From: Clostridiaceae bacterium BL-3
Lineage (GTDB): Bacteria > Bacillota > Clostridia > Clostridiales > Clostridiaceae
DNA: 64,000 nt
Direction of reading: 5' to 3'
NCBI GenBank assembly: GCA_902809985.1
Contig: CADDXC010000001.1
Location: 2,356,001-2,420,000 of the forward strand
Shown: piece after piece, positions 1 through 7,546 of the stretch
Layout of the letters: each line of letters starts with the position of its first letter
Numbering within the stretch: position 1 is the stretch's first letter
Notes under the pieces: generated by a model
The model's database searches: none
Told to the model about the DNA's origin: nothing
Seen by the model: the letters and a program-made list of their open reading frames with translations, nothing else
Made by a program: the position numbers and the translations under genes

Positions 1-97
1 ACATGGATATAACAGTTACCATCATCGTAGCTGATAAATATGGAATTAACTTTGGAATACACTTCACCATATAAGTAAAATCAAATATCTTGTCCAT
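1..97 (-). CDS. Amino-acid ABC transporter permease, N-terminal fragment
   Basis: Only the first 32 codons are in the window; the gene runs off the left edge. The start ATG at 97 follows a strong AGGAGGGTG ribosome binding site. The fragment (MDKIFDFTYMVKCIPKLI, then a hydrophobic stretch) resembles the N-terminus of polar amino-acid permeases of the HisM/GlnP family, which carry an amphipathic start before the first membrane helix. It lies 45 bases downstream of a family-3 binding-protein gene in the same direction, so the two probably form one importer operon. The assignment rests mainly on this neighbour, because too little protein is visible for a firm domain call. Confidence 0.7.
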   Translation of the reverse strand, partial: MDKIFDFTYMVKCIPKLIPYLSATMMVTVISM

Positions 98-142
98 AAA
101 ACACCCTCCTGATATGAAGTCATGATATTCTATACCATCTAT

Positions 143-958
143 TTATTTAGGTATATACTCTCCACCAGTCCATTTTTTTGATAACTTTGCAAGCGTGCCG
201 TCTTCTCTAAGCTGTTTAATTATAGGATCGATTTTTGATTTGAGTTCCTGCCCTTGCTTGTCTTTCTTAAAAACAAGATGTATCTTGTCACTTTGAACTG
301 GTTTTGCAACTACCTGTACCTGTAAATTCTGCTTTTTGATAGTGGCCTCTGTCATTACTGGATCATTTACATAAGCGTCAACTCTTCCATTTTGCACATC
401 TATCAAATTATCTGATGAATTTCCTGTATCATTATATTTTAAAATTATTTTATTACCATTTTCCTTATTATATTTTTCAAGCAATTGTGTGTATGAGTCA
501 CCTACAGAAGCTGCTACACTTTTACCTTTTAAATCTTCCAACGACTTTATATCATTTCTACCTTTTTTTACAATTATGACTGACTCAGCTGTAAAATACG
601 GCTGATCTGAAAAAAGATATTTTTTCTCACGCTCAGGGTTTTTAGCAATTTCATCTGCAACAATTTGAGTTTTATTTGATTCCAGCGAAAGAAAAATACT
701 ATCCCAAGCAGCAGGTGCAAATGTAAATTTATATTCATCTAATCTCTTATCTATTTCCTTTATTACATCAATATCATATCCAGTTAAATTACCTTTGTCA
801 TCATTGTAACAAAAAGGCGGATAATCATTTTGCGTACCTACATATATGGTTTTTACTTCTTTTTTGCTCGTATTGGGTTTTGTATTTGAAGAGCATCCGT
901 TAAAAATCGCTATTATTACCACTAACGCTAAAATTATTGCAGTTTTCTTTTTTTCCAT
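143..958 (-). CDS. Amino-acid ABC transporter substrate-binding lipoprotein
   Basis: Extracytoplasmic binding lipoprotein of family 3 (PBPb fold), 271 residues. The N-terminus is a lipoprotein signal with a lipobox ending in Cys22 (FNGC). Family features follow: GTQNDYPPFCY near residue 45, the GYDIDVIKEI segment, and GRVDAYVNDP in the second lobe. An upstream in-frame ATG at 1003 exists, but the ribosome binding site GGAGAGAAAAT sits directly before the ATG at 958, so I chose that start. The gene is about 240 bases downstream of a SAM-I riboswitch and immediately precedes a permease. Riboswitch control suggests uptake of methionine, cystine or a related sulfur amino acid. That substrate is inferred; the protein alone does not show it. 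Confidence 0.85.
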   Translation of the reverse strand: MEKKKTAIILALVVIIAIFNGCSSNTKPNTSKKEVKTIYVGTQNDYPPFCYNDDKGNLTGYDIDVIKEIDKRLDEYKFTFAPAAWDSIFLSLESNKTQIVADEIAKNPEREKKYLFSDQPYFTAESVIIVKKGRNDIKSLEDLKGKSVAASVGDSYTQLLEKYNKENGNKIILKYNDTGNSSDNLIDVQNGRVDAYVNDPVMTEATIKKQNLQVQVVAKPVQSDKIHLVFKKDKQGQELKSKIDPIIKQLREDGTLAKLSKKWTGGEYIPK

Positions 959-1201
959 ATTTTTCTCTCCTTTGAATTTTATTATATCTTTATCAATATT
1001 CACAACTATTTTAAATAAATCTGCAATATCACCGCCTTTTGATAATTATTTTGGGAATAAACAAAGGCCAAGAATTACCATTATAAAATTATAAATTCAT
1101 AATTTCACAACGGCAAAACTTAGCCTTTAGTTTTCTAATCAACTAATTTTAAATTAATAATCTTTAAATTTTTCCCAAGTCTCAAAAAATAATCAGAAAT
1201 A

Positions 1202-1356
1202 AAAAAACTTCTTGCAGAGAAAACTACAAGAAGTAACACTCTAATAATATCCTCATCTTTCAGGCTTCGCCTGATGGAATTAGCACCATTGAATACATAA
1301 TAATATCCAGGTTGCCGAGCTTCATAGGGCCAGTCCCTCCGCTTCTCTTGATAAGA
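1202..1356 (-). promoter_or_regulatory. SAM-I (S-box) riboswitch with intrinsic terminator
   Basis: Read on the minus strand, the aptamer runs from about 1355 to 1252. Its closing P1 helix pairs CTTATC (1350-1355) with GATGAG (1252-1257). The S-box core is present: GAGGGACTGGCCC, ATGAAGCTCGGCAACC, then GGTGCTAATTCC and the final GAAAGATGAG. A hairpin ACTTCTTG/CAAGAAGT followed by a run of T (about 1202-1235) is the expression-platform terminator. When SAM is bound, the family terminates transcription. The next gene is the amino-acid binding protein starting at 958. The rest of the 510-base gap shows only a promoter on the far side and AT-rich leader. Confidence 0.95.
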
Positions 1357-1396
1357 AAATTAATTTTTAATTTATATTGCATATATTACGAGATTT

Positions 1397-1425
1397 AGTA
1401 TATAACATATCAATTTTTTTGTCAA
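1397..1425 (-). promoter_or_regulatory. Sigma-A-type promoter of the SAM-I leader
   Basis: On the minus strand TTGACA (1425-1420) and TATACT (1402-1397) are separated by 17 bases. Transcription would start near 1390, about 35 bases before the aptamer. Confidence 0.8.
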
Positions 1426-1468
1426 CAGAAATCGAATTGTCAATTTTTTTATTCTTATCCATAATTAC

Positions 1469-2212
1469 TTAGGATATACGTTTACCTTCCACATTTTCAT
1501 TAAAATTGTTCTTTTGTTCTTCTTTTGCTTCTTTTAAATTTTCTTCACCTTTATCATCAGCTTTTTTCACGCATTCTTCATCGTTATCGTTTTTATTCAC
1601 TTTTTCCATTTTAGAAATGGAAACTTCATAGGCCACTTTTTTTACGACTTCTGTATCAGATATTTTTTTTTGATATTCTCTGCTCTGCAGCCTTCCCCAA
1701 ATTCTTATGTTGTCACTGACTTTCAACGACTTACAAAACCTAGAATTTCTTCCCCAGGCAATAGTAGGTATGTAGTCAGATTTATTATAGGCTCTATTTA
1801 CAGCTAACAGCATATCGGAGATCTCCCTTCCAAAGGGAGTTGTCCTATAAATTGGTTCTTTGCATATGAAACCGTCAAGAAAAATTTGATTTGGATTTTT
1901 ACTTTTTTCTTTACATAAACTTATATTCCTTGCAAATACAGTTAATATCAATCTATTTGCTCCATCTACAAATTTATTGTATGATCTCAATTGTCCTTCC
2001 ACTACAATATCTATTCCCGGGATAATATTCATTCCACCTATAAGTCTTTCTGAAATTGTAATAAATAATACATCCTTGCTTTCGCTTAATCTCGGGACTT
2101 CAATATTAAAGGTATAAAAACCTTCACCATACATTTCATGACTAAATTTTAATTCTGATACTACTTTGCCTTCAAGATAAATTTTATTATTTAACATTAA
2201 ATTGTCCATCAT
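1469..2212 (-). CDS. SSB-like protein with two OB-fold domains
   Basis: Protein of 247 residues related to single-stranded DNA-binding proteins. Residues about 8-100 form one OB-fold-like unit (IYLEGKVVSELKFSHE, with VVEGQLRSYNK near residue 70). Residues about 108-200 form a second, with IFLDGFICKEPIYRTTPFGREI and the typical SSB strand IRIWGRLQSREYQKK. The second unit keeps the SSB/PriB look, including PTIAWGRNSRF. The tail (about 205-247) is highly charged and rich in Glu, Lys and Asn, but does not end in the DDDIPF-like motif that canonical SSB uses to recruit partners. It is therefore probably a paralogue and not the housekeeping SSB. The upstream gene 2300-2797 is co-directional, 87 bases away. 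ATG at 2212 or 2209 both follow AAAGAGGGG. Confidence 0.75.
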   Translation of the reverse strand: MMDNLMLNNKIYLEGKVVSELKFSHEMYGEGFYTFNIEVPRLSESKDVLFITISERLIGGMNIIPGIDIVVEGQLRSYNKFVDGANRLILTVFARNISLCKEKSKNPNQIFLDGFICKEPIYRTTPFGREISDMLLAVNRAYNKSDYIPTIAWGRNSRFCKSLKVSDNIRIWGRLQSREYQKKISDTEVVKKVAYEVSISKMEKVNKNDNDEECVKKADDKGEENLKEAKEEQKNNFNENVEGKRIS

Positions 2213-2299
2213 AAACCCCTCTTTCCCTTAGTTTTAAATATCTCATTATCCTATAACTATTCACAGGGAGGTAAAAATATACTTGCAAATACTTAATAT

Positions 2300-2797
2300 T
2301 TAACTAAAAATTTTAAATGCTTTATTTTTGAGCAATATATGCATGTATCTATTATCCATCAGCCCCAAAGTTATAGCTATCATAGCTGCATATAGTTCAT
2401 CAATGTCTCTTAAAACCATGTTAATCGGAATTTCCTGAGATTCAATTATATTCTGTCCATTTTGTACAATATCTCTCTGAAGGCAATATACAAATCCACT
2501 GTTATAATCTAAGCTGGATATGGTAACTGTATTTTTGCTGCCTAATCCATAGGTTATGATATAACCTTGCAAATTTAAATCATCACCTAAACCATCTATT
2601 AAATCCATATTTATAAAATAATAGCGTCCATCCAAAATATCATGTTTTTTATTTATAGAATTCATTATTATATATTTTGCTTTTTCAACGCCATCTTTAT
2701 TTTCAGACACATTGTACTGTAAATTGTTCAGATCTAATAAATTTATCAAATGGCTTTTAAAATTATCATTACTATCAATAATTTTTACGAATCCCAT
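2300..2797 (-). CDS. Conserved hypothetical protein, 165 residues
   Basis: I do not recognise this protein. It has no signal peptide or membrane segment and looks soluble and mixed alpha/beta (MGFVKIIDSNDNFKSHLINL at the start; a hydrophobic helical stretch ELYAAMIAITLGLMDNRYMH near the end). A ribosome binding site (AGGAGGTAATATT) precedes the ATG. It lies upstream of the SSB-like gene on the same strand, so the pair may be co-transcribed. Codon use matches the neighbours, and the clean start and length support a real gene. Confidence 0.7.
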   Translation of the reverse strand: MGFVKIIDSNDNFKSHLINLLDLNNLQYNVSENKDGVEKAKYIIMNSINKKHDILDGRYYFINMDLIDGLGDDLNLQGYIITYGLGSKNTVTISSLDYNSGFVYCLQRDIVQNGQNIIESQEIPINMVLRDIDELYAAMIAITLGLMDNRYMHILLKNKAFKIFS

Positions 2798-2991
2798 AAA
2801 AATATTACCTCCTGAAAAAATATATAATCTAAAATTATTTTAAACAGGATATAGTTTTTTATACTAATTCTCCATTTGCTAAAAATCTCATTATAAACCT
2901 TTACTATATGAGTATTATATACAGACTTGCTTTACTGCCATTATAATACATATTTATCCTATTTTTCAATAACTGTTATAATATAAGATAT

Positions 2992-3747
2992 TTAATTGGG
3001 TATCTGCTTTCCATCATAATTTAATTTGTAATTATTTTTGTAAATTAAATCTCCTACTTTGACAAATTTATAACCTTTTTTTTGAAGTTCTTTTATTATT
3101 TTAGGCAAATTTTCCGGCGTATATCTGGCATTACCATGAAACAGAAGTATTGAACCTGGCTTTGTATTCTTAATTATTCTGTTATATTCAATATCTGCCC
3201 CCTGTTCTTTCCAGTCCACACTGTCCACATTCCATTGAATACAATAATATCCTGATTCTTTTACTAAATCTATCACCCTGTCATTATAAGCTCCTTCTGG
3301 ACATCTAAATAACTCGGTACCTGCTCCTGTTATGCTTCTTATTTTCGCTTCGTTTATATTTATATCTTCAATGATCTTTTCACGAGATATTTTAGTCATG
3401 TTAGGATGTCTATTGGAATGATTTCCTATTTCATGTCCCCTTTTATATATTTCTTCTAGTTTAACAGGATTTTTATCCACCCAGTCACCTACTACAAAAA
3501 ATGTGGCTTTAATATCGTATTTATCAAGTAAATCCAATATTTTTTCAGTATAATCATCTTTACCTAAACTCACATCAAAAGTTATAGCCACTTTTTTTTC
3601 TTTTGTGTCTACAGAATATATAGGTAATTTTTTGCTTGAATTTATAAAGACTCCTCTATACCCGTAATTGGTAAAAAATGATACTCCAATAGCTACAAAT
3701 AATAATACAGATACCATAAATATTTTTTTTATAAGTCTTGTTTTCAA
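2992..3747 (-). CDS. Polysaccharide deacetylase (NodB domain), PdaB-like
   Basis: Membrane-anchored carbohydrate deacetylase of 251 residues. One N-terminal helix (about 8-27) should anchor it outside the cell. The NodB domain occupies about 48-240. Motif 1 is TFDVSLG, where the family usually has TFDDG or TFDxSWG. Motif 2 is the metal-binding HSNRHP, motif 3 is RCPEGAYN, and LLFHGN near residue 204 carries the catalytic His. The second Asp of motif 1 is replaced by Val, as in sporulation-type PdaB/YlxY proteins. Such enzymes remove acetyl groups from peptidoglycan or other GlcNAc polymers, often during sporulation. It is a single-gene unit with about 190 bases before and 110 bases after it showing no other feature. 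Confidence 0.85.
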   Translation of the reverse strand: MKTRLIKKIFMVSVLLFVAIGVSFFTNYGYRGVFINSSKKLPIYSVDTKEKKVAITFDVSLGKDDYTEKILDLLDKYDIKATFFVVGDWVDKNPVKLEEIYKRGHEIGNHSNRHPNMTKISREKIIEDININEAKIRSITGAGTELFRCPEGAYNDRVIDLVKESGYYCIQWNVDSVDWKEQGADIEYNRIIKNTKPGSILLFHGNARYTPENLPKIIKELQKKGYKFVKVGDLIYKNNYKLNYDGKQIPN

Positions 3748-3875
3748 TTTTTTTCCTCCAAATATTTGCTTTTATAATTTTATATAGTATCTCATATTGA
3801 TAAATATTACATAAATTAAAAAATTTACTTATATAAAATTAGAGTAAGTAAAATATTTTTAGGCAGAAAATAAGG

Positions 3876-3912
3876 AAAGGCCTCCAGCAATTACCTGGCT
3901 GAAAGGCCTTTT
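3876..3912 (+). terminator. Hairpin inside the left end of the IS, before the transposase
   Basis: AAAGGCC (3876-3882) pairs with GGCCTTT (3905-3911) and CCAG pairs with CTGG inside it; a short T-rich stretch follows. It lies between the IS end and the transposase start. It could stop transcripts entering from outside and so limit transposase expression, an arrangement seen in other IS. Confidence 0.55.
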
Positions 3913-3972
3913 ATTCATACTAAAGACTTTTTATAATTAAATTGCCATAAAAAAATAGAAAGGAGCTTTAGT

Positions 3973-5418
3973 ATGAACAATATAATTTTAGATGAATTAG
4001 AATTGAATTTCAATAATATAGAAGAGGAAGTTTATGGTATTGTATGTGAAGCAGGTCTATCAAGGATTAAGCTCATGCTGGAAAATGTAGACAACTTGAT
4101 ATTTGAAAGTAGGGATACCAAAAGATACAGGTATAAGTTCAAAACAGAAAAAACTATTCAGACAATAATGGGCGATTTGACCTTCAGCAGGAGATACTAT
4201 ATAGATAAATACAATAACCGGGGAGTCTTTCTCATGGATGATGCACTGAATTTAAATTTGGTGGGCAGAACAAGTGAAAATTTAATTGAGAAAATGATAG
4301 ATACCGCGGTTGACAGCTCTTACAGGAAAAGTGCAGCTAAAATAGAAAAATCCACATTAACAAAAGTAAGCCACCAGACTATAAAAAATAAAGCAGACTA
4401 CTTTGGCAGTGCTATAGAAAAGATTGAAAATAACAGGGTTACAAAATACCTTAAAGGAGAACTTAGAGGTAAAAGAGAAGTGAATGTGCTCTTTGAAGAA
4501 AAGGATGGGGTTTACTTAAAAATACAGGGTAAAAAGAATAAACAGGAACTCAAGGTGGGTAAAATATACGAAGGGTGGATTAAAAAGAATGATGGATACA
4601 GGACTGTTGGGACCAGGTATTTTTCAGGGTATGAAAAAGGCAGTAACTTTGATAACCTGATAAACAGCCATATTTCAGAAGTATACAACCAGGATAAAAT
4701 TCAGTATACTATTCTAAATGGTGATGGAGCCCCATGGATTAGCGCTGAAACAGAAAATGACACCCAGAAAATATACCAGCTGGATCTATTTCATATATTC
4801 CAGAAGGCAAATCGTAAGATTAAGGACGAAGAATCCAGAAAGACGGTAAAAAAGCTCTTAAAAGAAAAAAAGTACGATGAAGCATTGGAAAAAATTAAGG
4901 AACTTATAAATTTAGAGACAGATAAAAGAGCAAATGATGAACTGAAAGAGTTGTACAGTTACTATAAGAACAATTTTAATGCACTTGCAAGATACCAGGA
5001 CAGAGATGATATCACTATACCGCCGCCTGGAGGTATAGAATATAGAGGTCTGGGTACTATGGAGAGTACTATAAGGAATGTAGTAGCTTCAAGAATGAAA
5101 GGCAACGGGACAGCCTGGTCTATAGACGGGGCAAACCATATGAGTAAAATTCTATGTCTGAAACATTCTGACGAATTAAAAGGGAAGTTAAGGACTATAT
5201 TGAGGAATGGGAGGGTTATAGACTTCATAGATATCAATGAAATTATCAAAGAACAATTGAAAGAATCCAGGAAAACCATAAATGCCGAAGTGAAAGCGCT
5301 TATAAAAGGGCAGAAAAAAGCCGGGAAATATAATGAAAGTATGAAAAGCAGCATAATATATGGACAGGGTAAAGTTACGAGAACCAGAGAAATACTAAAA
5401 AGCCTGTCAGGCATTTAA
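3973..5418 (+). CDS. ISLre2-family transposase
   Basis: Full-length transposase of 481 residues of the UPF0236/ISLre2 family. Recognisable segments are the N-terminal region with TIMGDLTFSRRYY (about residue 65), the SYRKSA and VSHQTIKNK helix-turn-helix-like stretch (about 115-140), and the core with VNVLFEEKDGVYLKIQGKK (about 173-191). Further on are TILNGDGAPWI (about 249) and LDLFHIFQKANRKI (about 268), then a GNGTAWSIDGANHM motif near 375. No frameshift or internal stop is seen, so it may be active. The ATG at 3973 follows AAAGGAGCTTTAGT. Long stretches free of stops on the opposite strand are shadows. Confidence 0.92.
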   Translation: MNNIILDELELNFNNIEEEVYGIVCEAGLSRIKLMLENVDNLIFESRDTKRYRYKFKTEKTIQTIMGDLTFSRRYYIDKYNNRGVFLMDDALNLNLVGRTSENLIEKMIDTAVDSSYRKSAAKIEKSTLTKVSHQTIKNKADYFGSAIEKIENNRVTKYLKGELRGKREVNVLFEEKDGVYLKIQGKKNKQELKVGKIYEGWIKKNDGYRTVGTRYFSGYEKGSNFDNLINSHISEVYNQDKIQYTILNGDGAPWISAETENDTQKIYQLDLFHIFQKANRKIKDEESRKTVKKLLKEKKYDEALEKIKELINLETDKRANDELKELYSYYKNNFNALARYQDRDDITIPPPGGIEYRGLGTMESTIRNVVASRMKGNGTAWSIDGANHMSKILCLKHSDELKGKLRTILRNGRVIDFIDINEIIKEQLKESRKTINAEVKALIKGQKKAGKYNESMKSSIIYGQGKVTRTREILKSLSGI

Positions 5419-5633
5419 TTTCACATTAAAATTATTGTAATAAGTATCAAAAATGCATTTTTAAAATACAAGGGACAGTTTCCGCCCATAATAAAAAAGG
5501 AAGAGTATTCATATTGAGGGAAAATCTGCGCCATATAAATTTTTACTGTGACATAAAATTATTTCAAAATATAAGTTCAAATATTTTATGTTATAATATA
5601 AATATATTTTAAATTCAATGGAGAGGATTTTAA

Positions 5634-6161
5634 ATGTTCGAAGATACTTTAGAACTAGCAGAAAATAAACTATTACTGCTTTATATATTTAAAAGAATTA
5701 AATTTCCCATTTCCAATAATCAAATAACACAAATTATACTTGAGAACGGCTTTATAAACTATTTTACTCTTCAACAATATTTAAATGAACTTTTATCTTC
5801 TAATTTTATCAAAAAAGTAGTTTATTCAAATAATCATAAATTCATAATAACCAAAAAAGGTCTTAAAGTATTGTTGTTATTTGGAAATAGAATTTCAAAA
5901 AATAAAATGGACATCATAAATCAGTATTTAGATACGAAAATTGAGTCTATAAAAAAGAATCTTTTTATAAATGCCAGTTATACCATCGATCCAAAAAACA
6001 ATTTTATCGTGAACTTAAAAATACTGGAAAATAATTCTGAACTAATAGACATAAAATTAAATGTAGACTCCAACAGCAAGGCCAAAGAGCTGTGCAAAAA
6101 ATGGAAAAAAGATTACTTAGATCTCTACTATAATATTGTTGAACTACTTATGAGCAATTAA
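5634..6161 (+). CDS. DUF4364 family protein, winged-helix-like
   Basis: 175 residues, matching clostridial DUF4364 proteins. Residues about 1-75 look like a winged helix (LAENKLLLLYIFKRIKFPIS, then a recognition-helix-like FTLQQYLNELLSSNFIKKV and a wing ending in ITKKGLKVLLLF). The C-terminal half has no motif I can name. It may be a transcriptional regulator, but no ligand or target is known to me. AGAGGATTTTAA precedes the ATG, and a TATAAT lies at 5592-5597. It converges tightly with the beta-propeller gene: only 3 bases separate the stops. Confidence 0.75.
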   Translation: MFEDTLELAENKLLLLYIFKRIKFPISNNQITQIILENGFINYFTLQQYLNELLSSNFIKKVVYSNNHKFIITKKGLKVLLLFGNRISKNKMDIINQYLDTKIESIKKNLFINASYTIDPKNNFIVNLKILENNSELIDIKLNVDSNSKAKELCKKWKKDYLDLYYNIVELLMSN

Positions 6162-6164
6162 AAT

Positions 6165-7058
6165 TCAACTTAAAACCATACCTGTAGGTTCTCCACCTAT
6201 GGGTATATATTTTTTATTTTTACTTTTTATATTCACCTTTATCAATAGATCATTATAGTTGTCTCCCACATACAGGTTTTCCTTATATTTTATTATATTT
6301 TTAGGCATTCCACCAACAATTATCTTTTTTTCCTCCTTATAATTATTTATATCCAAAATACTTATTGTACCCTCTCCAAAATTAGATACAAAACAATGTC
6401 TACTGCTGCAATAAATATCTATTGGCGAATTTCCCACAATAATCCTGTTTATTATTTTATAATTTTTCAAAGATAAAATAGCTACACTCCCCCTAAATTC
6501 AGATCCTATGTTACTTTCGCATATCAATACATGTTGTCCGTCTAATGTAAACACAGCTTTAGTAGGATAAGATCCCACTCTTATATTTTTAACACATCTA
6601 TTGTTTGTACAATTTATTAAAGTTATGCTATCATCTTCCATATTGGATATCAATAATAATCTTCTCTCTTTATTCAAGCATATGCTATAGGGAAGACTTC
6701 CACAGGGGATTTCTTCAGTTACTTGCTTCTCTTTAAGATCAAAAACCAGTAAGCTGTTTAAGTCACTACATATTATATATGCATTGTTTCCGTAAACCAC
6801 AACATCATTACAACAAGCTCCTACATAATAACTTTCTTCCTGTATTTCCCTTTTTATATCAATTATAGATATGGTATTGTTATATCTATTTGCTGTTATG
6901 AGCTTATTATCATTGGTATATATTCCATGAGGACCTACATTATAAATCATATCATTGGACCTTAAATATATTCTCTTCTCTTCGCAGAAGTAGTCCAAAT
7001 TAATTTTTGACACAAGATCAGAAGAAGTGCTGCATACATAAAGATAATCCAACACCAT
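6165..7058 (-). CDS. YVTN-repeat beta-propeller protein
   Basis: About 297 residues made of repeated beta-propeller blades of the YncE/YVTN type. The repeats recur about every 40 residues, for example NTISIIDIKRE, SLLVFDLKEKQVTEEIPCG, DSITLINCTNNRCVKNIRVG, SVAILSLKNYKIINRIIVG and TISILDINNYKEEKKIIVG. No signal peptide is visible, unlike many YVTN proteins, so it is probably cytoplasmic. It likely acts as a binding scaffold; no catalytic motif is seen. AAGGGGGTG overlaps the start region, and ATG at 7058, GTG at 7055 or TTG at 7052 could be used. Divergent from the TSCPD gene. Confidence 0.75.
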   Translation of the reverse strand: MVLDYLYVCSTSSDLVSKINLDYFCEEKRIYLRSNDMIYNVGPHGIYTNDNKLITANRYNNTISIIDIKREIQEESYYVGACCNDVVVYGNNAYIICSDLNSLLVFDLKEKQVTEEIPCGSLPYSICLNKERRLLLISNMEDDSITLINCTNNRCVKNIRVGSYPTKAVFTLDGQHVLICESNIGSEFRGSVAILSLKNYKIINRIIVGNSPIDIYCSSRHCFVSNFGEGTISILDINNYKEEKKIIVGGMPKNIIKYKENLYVGDNYNDLLIKVNIKSKNKKYIPIGGEPTGMVLS

Positions 7059-7108
7059 CACCCCCTTACAAATATAATATGAATATCTGCTAAAATAGGT
7101 AATAACAA

Positions 7109-7138
7109 TTGAAAATTTATTTTATTGTATTGTATAAT
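7109..7138 (+). promoter_or_regulatory. Promoter of the TSCPD gene
   Basis: TTGAAA (7109-7114) and TATAAT (7133-7138) are separated by 18 bases, and the ATG of the TSCPD gene follows at 7200. Confidence 0.6.
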
Positions 7139-7199
7139 GTTTGTGTTACATAATTACTTTGTTCAATATATTCATTCCCTATAGAAATCAGGTGATAAA

Positions 7200-7457
7200 A
7201 TGTATACTTATACCACAAAGGGAGTTTGCTCGAGTAAAATAATTTTTGACATAGTGGGAAATAAAATTGCAAATGTAAATTTTATAGGAGGCTGTAATGG
7301 AAATCTTCAAGCTATATCCAGACTTGTAAACGGGATGGATGTAGAAGAGGTAATAAAAAAATTGCAGGGTATTTCCTGTAACGGCAAGGGTACCTCCTGT
7401 CCAGATCAGTTTGCAAAAGCCCTCAAAAAATTAGTTTTAAAAAATAAGACGGTTTAG
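7200..7457 (+). CDS. TSCPD domain protein (TIGR03905-like)
   Basis: 85-residue stand-alone TSCPD protein. This domain is named after a Thr-Ser-Cys-Pro-Asp motif and also occurs at the C-terminus of some class II ribonucleotide reductases. The motif GTSCPDQFAKAL is at about residues 65-76, and conserved Cys residues occur in KGVCSSKI, GGCNGNLQ and ISCNGKG, suggesting metal binding. GGTGATAAA precedes the ATG. The biochemical role of the small stand-alone forms is unknown to me; they may be nucleotide-metabolism accessories. Confidence 0.85.
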   Translation: MYTYTTKGVCSSKIIFDIVGNKIANVNFIGGCNGNLQAISRLVNGMDVEEVIKKLQGISCNGKGTSCPDQFAKALKKLVLKNKTV

Positions 7458-7495
7458 ATTTCTCCAATTTGATTTATAGCGTAAAAACTCAAAAA

Positions 7496-7528
7496 ACAAA
7501 ATGCACCTTGATTTAGGTGCATTTTTAT
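7496..7528. terminator. Bidirectional terminator between the TSCPD gene and folC
   Basis: AAATGCACCT and AGGTGCATTT pair around a 6-base loop. T runs on both sides serve both converging genes. Confidence 0.85.
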
Positions 7529-7546
7529 ATGGCAAACTCATCAAAA

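Larger units (their letters stand above)
3861..5487 (+). mobile_element. ISLre2-family (UPF0236) insertion sequence
   Basis: The element holds one transposase gene. Imperfect terminal inverted repeats are visible: GGCAGAAAAT at 3862-3871 against GGCGGAAACT read from 5486 back to 5477 (8 of 10 matches). No clear target-site duplication can be seen flanking these positions, so the exact ends are tentative. It sits between the deacetylase and the DUF4364 gene and interrupts no gene I can recognise. The short spaces on both sides hold no other feature. Confidence 0.65.

Noticed and set aside
4962-5414. 150-residue minus-strand open frame
   Set aside because: It is antisense to the transposase gene and has the hydrophobic composition typical of shadow frames.
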